DNA of 64,000 nucleotides from NCBI RefSeq assembly GCF_900163965.1, contig NZ_FULE01000030.1, positions 16,065 to 80,064 on the forward strand, read 5' to 3'. This document shows, one piece after another, positions 57,036-64,000 of the stretch (position 1 is the first letter of the stretch; each line of letters starts with the position of its first letter). The position numbers and the translations under genes are program-made. The notes below the pieces were generated by a model. It did no database searches, had not been told where the DNA came from, and saw only the letters and a program-made list of their open reading frames with translations. This stretch comes from Vibrio ruber DSM 16370. Its GTDB lineage: Bacteria > Pseudomonadota > Gammaproteobacteria > Enterobacterales > Vibrionaceae.

Positions 57036-57821
57036 ATGCGCGAATTCTATAACCCTCAGTGTGACTGTTCGCTCGATATAGCAAAAGAATTTGCTGAATA
57101 TCATCACGTGACCAATGATGGTGAAATTTTTCAGACTTCGTTAATGAGCGCCCTGATTGCCGGCGTTTACGAAGGCTCGACGACCGTAGAACAGTTACTG
57201 GAACACGGTGATTTTGGCTTGGGAACATTCAACCAACTCGATGGTGAACTTATCGCATTTGATAAGCACGTTTTTCAGCTCAAGTCGGATGGCTCAGCTA
57301 ATCCGGCAAATATGACGCAAAGAACGCCTTTTGCGGTAATGACTTTTTTTAAAGCAGATATTGAGCTCCCACTGACATCACGGATGTCACGTGAAGCCGT
57401 TCATCAACTGATCGATGACATGATTCCAAGTGACAATGTGTTCTGTGCATTACGTATTGATGGGGTATTCGACTTTGTCCGCACCCGCACGGTGCCCAAA
57501 CAAAACCGCCCCTACCGCCCCATGCTTGAGGTTGTCAAAGAACAACCCACCTTCCGTTTCACACAAAAACAAGGCGTTATTGCCGGATTTCGCAGCCCCA
57601 AATACACCACTGGTATTAATGTTCCCGGCTATCACGAACATTTCATTACCGATGACCGTCAAGGCGGCGGCCATATTCAGGATTATCGTATTTCATCCGG
57701 ATTCCTCCAGATTGGCAAAGTGTCGCGGCTGGTGATCGATACACCGGCTTCTACAGAGTTTCTCAATGCGAATCTGGCTCCGGAAGATATTCGTACCGCC
57801 ATCGAAAAGGCGGAAAAATAA
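57036..57821 (+). CDS. budA: Alpha-acetolactate decarboxylase
   Basis: Converts acetolactate to acetoin, diverting pyruvate from acid production. The 261-aa protein has [32 protein letters not shown], and the zinc-binding [20 protein letters not shown] with His-x-His and a third His. Its 3' end is followed 31 nt later by budB. First gene of the acetoin / 2,3-butanediol operon. Confidence 0.95.
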   Translation: MREFYNPQCDCSLDIAKEFAEYHHVTNDGEIFQTSLMSALIAGVYEGSTTVEQLLEHGDFGLGTFNQLDGELIAFDKHVFQLKSDGSANPANMTQRTPFAVMTFFKADIELPLTSRMSREAVHQLIDDMIPSDNVFCALRIDGVFDFVRTRTVPKQNRPYRPMLEVVKEQPTFRFTQKQGVIAGFRSPKYTTGINVPGYHEHFITDDRQGGGHIQDYRISSGFLQIGKVSRLVIDTPASTEFLNANLAPEDIRTAIEKAEK

Positions 57822-57852
57822 CAATGTCAGGCAAAATAATAAGGACAAAAAA

Positions 57853-59559
57853 ATGCAATCCAAACCTTCAACCAAAAACGGGGCTCAGTTGATTGCTCAA
57901 CAACTGGAGTCGCTCGGTATCCAATATATTTTCGGTATTCCCGGAGCTAAAATCGATCAGTTGTTTGATGCAATTGAAGACACTCGCATTCAGATGATTC
58001 CGGTTCGTCACGAAGCCAACGGAGCGTTTATGGCCGGTGTCGTCGGTCGGCTAACCGGCAAAGCCGGTGTCACCATGGTTACCTCCGGTCCCGGCTGCGG
58101 CAACCTGGTATCCGGTGTCGCTACCGCAAATTCAGAGGGAGATCCACTGATTGCCATCGGTGGCGCGGTCAAACGAGCCGACCAGCAGAAGCAGACCCAC
58201 CAAAGTATGGATACGGTCAGTATTTTTCGTTCGATCACGAAGTTCAGTGCCGAAGTTCAACATGTCGATGCTGCCAGTGAAATTGTCGCCAATGCATTTC
58301 GTATTGCCGAGTCAGGCCGCCCGGGGGCTTGTTTCCTCAGTCTGCCTCAGGATGTTTTGTCCGAACAGACGCAGACTGACATCATTGTTCCTTCCGGGCG
58401 CATTCAACCCGGTTGTGCTGACTTGACTGCGATTGAAGAGGCCGTTCACCGAATCAGTGCCGCCCAACGCTGTGTGGTTTTACTCGGCCTGCATGCCAGC
58501 CGTAGCGAAAACGCAGCTGCGATTACTCGCTTTTTGCAAAAAACGCATTTACCGGTTGTCGGGACCTATCAGGCAGCGGGAACCGTTGATATTAACTACT
58601 ACCACAACTTTGCCGGTCGGGTCGGTTTATTCAACAATCAACCCGGTGACGTACTGCTACGAGATTCGGATCTGATCCTCACCATCGGTTTTAGTCCGAT
58701 TGAATATGATCCCGAGTTATGGAACAGTCAACGCTGTCCGGTCGTTCATCTCGACATTGAGCCGGCCGAGTATCAGCTCAACTATCAGCCATGCGTGGAA
58801 ATCGTCGGTGACATCGCCCAGTCATTGGATCAGATGAGACATCGCATCTCTGGTTATTCCCGCCTATCTCCGATGGCAATGTCAGTTTTGGAAGAGGTCG
58901 CTCAGCAACGCCAGATCATCAGAACTTACCCCAATGTATCCACCCAAAAGGGCTTCCATCCACTGACATTGATCAAAGCAATGCAATCGATCATTGCACC
59001 GGATACGACACTCTGTCTCGACATGGGCAGTTTCCATATCTGGATTGCCCGGTACCTGAGCTGTTTCCGTGCGCGTCAGATGCTCGTCTCCAACGGACAA
59101 CAAACTATGGGAGTCGCTCTGCCATGGGCAATCGGTGCAAGTCTGCTCAAACCCGGCAGTAAAGTGGTTTCCGTTTCCGGAGACGGTGGCTTCATGCAAT
59201 CGAGTATGGAACTGGAAACAGCCGTCAGACTAAAATGCAACATCCTTCATATCGTATGGGTCGACAACGCCTATAATATGGTTGAAATGCAGGAAATGAA
59301 AAAATATCAGCGCTTCTCTGGTGTGAAATTCGGCCCGATCGATTTCAAAGCGTATGCCGAATCATTCGGTGCCAAAGGGTTCGCAGTGACCAGTCAATAT
59401 GAACTGGCTGATACCCTGAAAAAAGCCATGGACGTTGAAGGCCCATCAGTTGTAGCCATCCCTGTCGATTACAGCGACAACTACAAACTGATGTTGCCAC
59501 GCACAGAAAAGAATCAGGATCCCATTTTTATTCACCATCATGAAGGAGAACTCGTATGA
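57853..59559 (+). CDS. budB: Catabolic acetolactate synthase
   Basis: FAD-independent, TPP-dependent condensation of two pyruvates to acetolactate. The 568-aa protein has GAQLIAQQLESLGIQYIFGI, the TPP-activating Glu in PVRHEANGAFMAG, GLFNNQPGDVLL, and the TPP-binding motif GDGGFMQSSMELETA followed by VDNAYNM. ATG 57853 has AAGGAC 7 nt upstream; an extended frame back to 57766 overlaps budA and is rejected. It overlaps budC by 4 nt. Confidence 0.95.
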   Translation: MQSKPSTKNGAQLIAQQLESLGIQYIFGIPGAKIDQLFDAIEDTRIQMIPVRHEANGAFMAGVVGRLTGKAGVTMVTSGPGCGNLVSGVATANSEGDPLIAIGGAVKRADQQKQTHQSMDTVSIFRSITKFSAEVQHVDAASEIVANAFRIAESGRPGACFLSLPQDVLSEQTQTDIIVPSGRIQPGCADLTAIEEAVHRISAAQRCVVLLGLHASRSENAAAITRFLQKTHLPVVGTYQAAGTVDINYYHNFAGRVGLFNNQPGDVLLRDSDLILTIGFSPIEYDPELWNSQRCPVVHLDIEPAEYQLNYQPCVEIVGDIAQSLDQMRHRISGYSRLSPMAMSVLEEVAQQRQIIRTYPNVSTQKGFHPLTLIKAMQSIIAPDTTLCLDMGSFHIWIARYLSCFRARQMLVSNGQQTMGVALPWAIGASLLKPGSKVVSVSGDGGFMQSSMELETAVRLKCNILHIVWVDNAYNMVEMQEMKKYQRFSGVKFGPIDFKAYAESFGAKGFAVTSQYELADTLKKAMDVEGPSVVAIPVDYSDNYKLMLPRTEKNQDPIFIHHHEGELV

Positions 59560-60314
59560 GAGGCTTAAACAACAAAGTTGCCTTGGTCACAGGAGCCGCC
59601 AATGGGATTGGTCTGGCAATTGCAAAGCGCCTCTACGCCGAAGGGGTAAACATTGCCTTAGCGGACTGGAATGAAGAACAACTTGCTAAAGCGATTGAAG
59701 ATTTTGATAAGCAACGCGTCTCTGCTCACACCATTGATGTGTCCAACCCAGATAAAGTGGAAGCGTTGATTGCCAGCGTTGTCGCTCGTTTCGGAAAACT
59801 GGACATTCTGGTTAACAATGCCGGTGTGCATATCCCGGGAACCGTCATTGAAGGCAGTGTCGATGACTGGAAGAAGATTTCTTCGGTTAATATTGACGGT
59901 GTCGTTTATTGCGCCAAGTTTGCCCTACCCGAATTGCTGAAAACCAAAGGCTGTATCGTCAATACCGCCTCCGTTTCCGGTTTAGGCGGTGACTGGGGCG
60001 CGGCATTCTACTGTGCCAGCAAAGGTGCAGTCGTAAACCTGACCCGAGCAATGGCACTGGACCACGGTGCTGAGGGTGTGCGCATCAATGCTGTCTGCCC
60101 GAGCCTGGTCAAAACCAACATGACCAACGGATGGGCACAGGACATTCGCGATAAATTTAATGAGCGCATTGCGTTGGGCCGTGCTGCAGAACCGGAAGAA
60201 ATTGCCTCAGTGGTTACTTTTCTGGCAAGCGACGACGCCTCTTTCATTAATGGTGTAAACCTACCGGTAGACGGTGGTGCTACCGCATCAGACGGGCAGC
60301 CTAAAATCGTGTAA
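59556..60314 (+). CDS. budC: Acetoin / diacetyl reductase (2,3-butanediol dehydrogenase), SDR type
   Basis: 252-aa NAD-dependent SDR: cofactor motif VTGAANGIGLAIAKRL, NNAGVHIPG, catalytic Ser in NTASVSGLGGD and YxxxK in FYCASKGAVVNLTRA, C-terminal NGVNLPVDGG. Position as third gene of budABC, ATGA-coupled to budB, supports acetoin to butanediol reduction; sequence alone does not fix the stereochemistry. Confidence 0.87.
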   Translation: MRGLNNKVALVTGAANGIGLAIAKRLYAEGVNIALADWNEEQLAKAIEDFDKQRVSAHTIDVSNPDKVEALIASVVARFGKLDILVNNAGVHIPGTVIEGSVDDWKKISSVNIDGVVYCAKFALPELLKTKGCIVNTASVSGLGGDWGAAFYCASKGAVVNLTRAMALDHGAEGVRINAVCPSLVKTNMTNGWAQDIRDKFNERIALGRAAEPEEIASVVTFLASDDASFINGVNLPVDGGATASDGQPKIV

Positions 60315-60633
60315 ACATAAAACCGGCAGTTCAGTGAGAGTCGCCCCGAGAGAATGTTACGCCTCAAACTGAACTGTCGCTTCTCACTCTTATCCGCGCA
60401 GCCCCACTTTTTCTTGCCCGATACGACGAACGTCGTCAAGATATCCCCTTTAGCTGTACGGGTTGTTCAGGTCTCTTCCCCCTTTGTAATCCCCTGTTCC
60501 GGAAAAAACACACAGAATGTACAACACGATGACAAAAATGCCGGGCAGCCGAAAAACCATAGACTTCCTTGGTTGTTATTCAGCATATAAAACTGGATAA
60601 TAAGAGGCTCATTAGAATCACAAGCGGCAAATT
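60315..60633. other. Spacer between budC and rsxA
   Basis: No gene seen. CAGTTCAG (60327-60334) and CTGAACTG (60369-60376) form an 8-bp inverted repeat after the budC stop that may act in termination, although it has no T-tract. The rsx promoter should lie in the AT-richer part before 60634. Confidence 0.45.
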
Positions 60634-61215
60634 ATGACCGAATACCTTTTGTTGCTCATTGGCACTGTACTGGTAAATAACTTCGTACTGGTTAAATTTT
60701 TGGGGTTATGCCCGTTTATGGGCGTATCAAAGAAACTGGAAACGGCAATCGGCATGGGCCTGGCCACCACCTTTGTGTTAACTCTGGCATCAGTCTGTTC
60801 CTATCTGGTCGAGAGCTATATTCTTACACCTTTGGGCATTGATTACCTCCGTACAATGAGTTTCATTCTGGTGATTGCAGTCGTTGTTCAGTTCACCGAA
60901 TTGGTTGTGCATAAAACCAGCCCGACACTTTATCGTCTGTTAGGTATCTTTTTACCTTTGATTACGACGAACTGTGCGGTACTTGGGGTAGCGCTGCTCA
61001 ACATCAACGAAAATCATAACTTTATCGAATCAGTCATTTACGGATTCGGTGCTGCGGTCGGCTTCTCTCTGGTCTTGATTCTGTTCGCGTCAATGCGTGA
61101 ACGGATCAATGTCTCCGATGTCCCGGCTCCATTTAAAGGGGCATCCATCGCAATGATTACCGCAGGACTGATGTCGCTTGCATTCATGGGCTTTACTGGA
61201 CTGGTTAAACTGTAA
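60634..61215 (+). CDS. rsxA: Electron transport complex subunit RsxA/RnfA
   Basis: Integral membrane subunit of the Rnf/Rsx complex, which couples NADH:ferredoxin electron flow to ion transport and, in E. coli, keeps SoxR reduced. The 193-aa protein has six hydrophobic helices and the signature [21 protein letters not shown] and [14 protein letters not shown], where the conserved Cys bind a membrane-embedded Fe-S centre. Stop overlaps the rsxB start (TAATG). Confidence 0.96.
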   Translation: MTEYLLLLIGTVLVNNFVLVKFLGLCPFMGVSKKLETAIGMGLATTFVLTLASVCSYLVESYILTPLGIDYLRTMSFILVIAVVVQFTELVVHKTSPTLYRLLGIFLPLITTNCAVLGVALLNINENHNFIESVIYGFGAAVGFSLVLILFASMRERINVSDVPAPFKGASIAMITAGLMSLAFMGFTGLVKL

Positions 61216-61814
61216 TGAACGTCATTTTCATTGCCATGATTGCACTGGCTGTGCTCGCTGCAATTTTTGGCGCAATTCTTGGTTATGCATCGATCCGCTT
61301 TAAAGTGGAAAGCGATCCGATCGTTGATCAAATTGATTCGATTTTACCGCAGACCCAGTGTGGTCAGTGTGGGTATCCGGGCTGTCGTCCATACGCAGAA
61401 GCAATAGCCAACGGTGATGACATCAATAAATGCCCTCCCGGTGGTCAGGCGACGATCGAGAAACTCGCTGACTTGATGGGCGTGGATGTTCCTGAACCTG
61501 CCCATGACTTGAGCGATGAAGTCAAACGGGTTGCTTTCATTCATGAAGAAATGTGTATCGGTTGTACCAAATGTATTCAGGCCTGCCCGGTAGATGCGAT
61601 TGTCGGTGGCACCAAAGCCCTCCATACCGTGATCAAAGACGAATGTACCGGCTGTGATCTTTGCGTGGCACCTTGCCCGACAGATTGTATCGAAATGGTT
61701 CCTGTTCAACCGACGCCTGAAACATGGAAATGGCAAATGAACGCAATTCCAGTCGTCAATGTGACCGAAACCAATGAGACTGATGCTTCCTTATCTAACC
61801 ATAATCACAACTAG
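61215..61814 (+). CDS. rsxB: Electron transport complex subunit RsxB/RnfB (ferredoxin-like)
   Basis: Peripheral Fe-S subunit anchored by an N-terminal helix ([19 protein letters not shown]). The 199-aa protein has the four-Cys Fe-S motif [19 protein letters not shown] and two ferredoxin clusters, [12 protein letters not shown] and [12 protein letters not shown]. It passes electrons between RsxC and the membrane subunits. It starts on the last base of rsxA's stop. Confidence 0.96.
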   Translation: MNVIFIAMIALAVLAAIFGAILGYASIRFKVESDPIVDQIDSILPQTQCGQCGYPGCRPYAEAIANGDDINKCPPGGQATIEKLADLMGVDVPEPAHDLSDEVKRVAFIHEEMCIGCTKCIQACPVDAIVGGTKALHTVIKDECTGCDLCVAPCPTDCIEMVPVQPTPETWKWQMNAIPVVNVTETNETDASLSNHNHN

Positions 61815-61822
61815 GGGCTGAT

Positions 61823-64000
61823 ATGCTGTCATTAATCGAACAAATTAAATCAGGCCGGTTATGGGATTTCCCGGGGGGAGTTCATCCACCGGAAAACAAA
61901 CATCAATCCAACCAAACGCCCCCAGCCGCTGCAACGCTCCCGGAAGAATTGGTGATTCCCCTGAAACAGCATATCGGTAAGCCGGGCGACTTACTGGTAT
62001 CCGTCGGTGATAGCGTCTTAAAAGGGCAGCCCCTGACCCAATCAATGTCCGTATTTCATCTGCCGGTACATGCACCGACTTCCGGCACTATTACAGCGAT
62101 CGAACCCCGGACAACAGCCCACCCTTCCGGCTTACCGGAACTTGCGGTCGTCATTCAACCGGACGGTCAAGAGACATGGTACCAACATTCTGCCAATCCT
62201 GATTATCGTTCACAGGCTCCGGAAGCTTTGATCGATATGATTCGTCAGGCCGGTATCTCTGGGATGGGAGGCGCCGGTTTCCCGACTGCCAAAAAAATAC
62301 TGTCGGGGCTGGCCCGGACGGAAATCTTAATCATTAATGCCGCAGAATGTGAACCTTATATCACCGCAGATGATGTGCTGATGCAGCACTACGCACATGA
62401 CATTATTCAGGGAATTGAGATTCTCGCTCACATTTTGTCGCCGAAACTCATTATTATCGGGATTGAGGATAATAAACCGGAAGCTATTCGCGCGCTTGAA
62501 GCCGCAGCAACCGACAAAAATATTGTAATCCGGGTTATCCCGACCAAATACCCATCCGGTGGGGAAAAGCAGCTCATCAAGATCCTGACGAATCTTGAAG
62601 TTCCGGCAGAGAAACTGCCGGCCGATATCGGGCTGATGGTACAAAATATTGGCTCAGTGTATGCGATTCAGCGTGCGATTATTCACGGAGAGCCTATGAT
62701 TCAGCGACTCGTAACGCTGACAGGTGCCACATTTGAACAACCGCGGAATATCTGGGCACTGGTTGGTACACCAGTTCGACATCTGCTGGAAACATACCAT
62801 TATCATCCTGATAAACGGTTACCTCGCCTGATTATGGGCGGACCGATGATGGGCTTTACGCTCCCGCATGCCGATGTGCCGATTACCAAGACAACCAACT
62901 GTATTCTTGCGCCGAGCCGGAAGGAAATTTCGCCGATCCAACAGGAAATAGCTTGTATTCGCTGCGGTCAGTGTGCTGATGTTTGTCCTGCGTCTTTACT
63001 TCCGCAACAGCTACAGTGGCACGCAAAAGCTGAAGAGTATGATAAATGCGAGACACTCAACCTTAAAGATTGCATTGAGTGTGGTGCATGTGCTTATGTC
63101 TGCCCGAGTGAAATTCCACTTGTTCAATACTATCGGCAGGCCAAAGCGGAGATCAGAACCCGGAGACACGAGGCCGAAGCCGCTGAGCGGGCCAGAATTC
63201 GCTTCGAAGAGAAAAAAGCCCGGATGGAACGGGAGAAAGAGGAAAGAGAAAATCGCTTCAAACAAGCCGCGGAAAACCGTCGTCAGGCAATGGTGAAAGA
63301 AAATGACGGACAGGATGCTGTCGCAGCTGCGATTGAACGAGTGAAGTCTAAAAATAAACAGGCACAATCCGAGGCTAAACCGGCGGTTGCAGCAGCAATC
63401 GCCCGAGCGAAGGCGAAACAAGAAGCAGCTCGTCAATCAGGGGTTGATGAACCGGACAATCGTGAAATGATGAAACTGCGTGAAGAGCGCAAACGCCAAG
63501 CCCGGGAACGGAAAGCAGAAAAAGAAGCAGCGTTGACCCAAGACACACCATCAGACTCAGCGCAAGACAATGGTCACTCTCAGAAGGCCGCAGTTGCCGC
63601 TGCGGTTGCCCGCGCCAAAGCCAGAAAAGCGCAGCAACAATCTGAGTCACCAGCGGAACAAACCGCTGCCGATACAACAAAAGAAACCCAATCCGCATCG
63701 GCTGAGGACACACCTGATCCGAAAAAGGCCGCAGTTGCCGCTGCGGTTGCCCGTGCCAAAGCCAGAAAAGCGCAGCAACAATCTGAGTCGCCAGCGGAAC
63801 AAACCGCTGCCGATACAACAAAAGAAACCCAATCCGCACCGGCTGAGGACACACCTGATCCGAAAAAGGCCGCAGTTGCCGCTGCGGTTGCCCGTGCCAA
63901 AGCCAGAAAAGCGCAGCAACAATCTGAGTCGTCAGCGGAACAAACCGCTGCCGATACAACAAAAGAAACCCAATCCGCACCGGCTGAGGACACACCTGAC
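61823..64000 (+). CDS. rsxC: Electron transport complex subunit RsxC/RnfC (partial, 3' end outside window)
   Basis: NADH-oxidising, FMN- and Fe-S-containing subunit. The frame runs without a stop from ATG 61823 to the window edge (726 codons). Order: biotinyl-lipoyl-like barrel (HIGKPGDLLVSVGD), SGMGGAGFPTAKKI for FMN/NAD binding, NAAECEPYITADD, then two [4Fe-4S] motifs, CIRCGQCADVCP and CIECGACAYVCP. From about residue 440 a long charged Glu/Lys/Arg/Ala helix region follows, and from 63580 it consists of 47-residue repeats. Long repetitive tails are usual in gammaproteobacterial RsxC; the number of units here is not visible. Confidence 0.95.
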   Translation, partial: MLSLIEQIKSGRLWDFPGGVHPPENKHQSNQTPPAAATLPEELVIPLKQHIGKPGDLLVSVGDSVLKGQPLTQSMSVFHLPVHAPTSGTITAIEPRTTAHPSGLPELAVVIQPDGQETWYQHSANPDYRSQAPEALIDMIRQAGISGMGGAGFPTAKKILSGLARTEILIINAAECEPYITADDVLMQHYAHDIIQGIEILAHILSPKLIIIGIEDNKPEAIRALEAAATDKNIVIRVIPTKYPSGGEKQLIKILTNLEVPAEKLPADIGLMVQNIGSVYAIQRAIIHGEPMIQRLVTLTGATFEQPRNIWALVGTPVRHLLETYHYHPDKRLPRLIMGGPMMGFTLPHADVPITKTTNCILAPSRKEISPIQQEIACIRCGQCADVCPASLLPQQLQWHAKAEEYDKCETLNLKDCIECGACAYVCPSEIPLVQYYRQAKAEIRTRRHEAEAAERARIRFEEKKARMEREKEERENRFKQAAENRRQAMVKENDGQDAVAAAIERVKSKNKQAQSEAKPAVAAAIARAKAKQEAARQSGVDEPDNREMMKLREERKRQARERKAEKEAALTQDTPSDSAQDNGHSQKAAVAAAVARAKARKAQQQSESPAEQTAADTTKETQSASAEDTPDPKKAAVAAAVARAKARKAQQQSESPAEQTAADTTKETQSAPAEDTPDPKKAAVAAAVARAKARKAQQQSESSAEQTAADTTKETQSAPAEDTPD
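63580..64000 (+). repeat. 141-bp tandem repeat array in rsxC (continues past window)
   Basis: Units start at 63580, 63721 and 63862, each 141 bp (47 codons), nearly identical, beginning KKAAVAAAVARAKARKAQQQ (QK in the first) and continuing with SESPAEQTAADTTKETQSA-SAEDTPDP-like sequence. The third unit is cut by the window end. Being a multiple of three, unit gain or loss keeps the frame. Confidence 0.95.

Noticed and set aside
63700..63995. GAGGACACACCTGA in rsxC as repeat copies
   Set aside because: It encodes EDTPD in the 47-residue unit and recurs only because the unit is duplicated.
63375..63995. Long minus-strand frames opposite rsxC
   Set aside because: They are mirror images of the rsxC repeats with Cys- or Leu-rich low-complexity translations.
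1..64000. CRISPR arrays, integrons, prophage genes, rRNA operons
   Set aside because: No regularly spaced repeats with unique spacers, no integrase or phage structural genes, and no rRNA sequence were seen.

Overview
The window is about 64 kb of gammaproteobacterial chromosome and almost certainly comes from a Vibrio. The strongest evidence is the block uvrB / qrr1 / luxO / luxU / yvcK / moaABCDE. This is the quorum-sensing phosphorelay order known in Vibrio, and it includes a clear Qrr small RNA with a sigma-54 promoter and LuxO boxes. Other typical chromosome-1 neighbourhoods agree: divergent metG and mrp with udk, fadIJ near fadL, recR-ybaB-dnaX-apt, and rsxABC. The species cannot be named from this sequence.

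Layout. 1-3565: a two-partner secretion pair on the minus strand (transporter, then a filamentous haemagglutinin whose 3' part lies outside). 4031-4630: a divergent HD-family nucleotidase. 4785-13051: a complete histidine-utilisation locus, hutH-hutI-hutG-hutU on the minus strand, repressor hutC, and divergent hutF, with two matching HutC operator candidates. With HutF (iminohydrolase) and HutG (deformylase) this is the five-step route from histidine to glutamate plus formate. 13385-19451: a tightly coupled eight-gene minus-strand operon (NTF2-like, SDR, FAD oxidase, DUF1365, Cfa-type methyltransferase, DUF2878, chalcone-isomerase-like, DUF3833) of the light / singlet-oxygen lipid-modification type, preceded by three TTGTACAA boxes. 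19798-20760: a REP-associated Y1 transposase surrounded by a short GGACACACGCC-type repeat family that also peppers the hutF region and sits inside hutF.

21194-27068: DTW-domain tRNA enzyme, rhombosortase, two small cysteine-cluster proteins, recR, ybaB, dnaX (with a conserved programmed -1 frameshift site) and apt. 27311-36840: rssB, a LysR regulator, ydjA, fadJ/fadI and fadL with FadR operators, and a low-molecular-weight phosphatase. The roughly 1 kb between fadI and fadL holds a gene remnant and a candidate unannotated small RNA. 37047-47058: cobO, an AsmA protein, udk, mrp, metG, a membrane protein behind a predicted sigma-54 promoter, udp and a CBS protein. 47236-49974: moaEDCBA, with a molybdenum-cofactor riboswitch upstream of moaA. 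50271-55296: yvcK, luxU, luxO, qrr1, uvrB. 55872-55947: tRNA-Asn. 56058-60314: LysR regulator and budA-budB-budC, the acetoin / 2,3-butanediol pathway. 60634-64000: rsxA, rsxB and the start of rsxC, which ends the window inside a 141-bp tandem repeat.

No CRISPR array, prophage, rRNA or integron was seen. The least explained items are the transposase-linked repeat family, the terminator-anchored small-RNA candidate at 34.4-34.6 kb, and the TTGTACAA array. All functional calls rest on reading the sequence and family knowledge; no database search was run.
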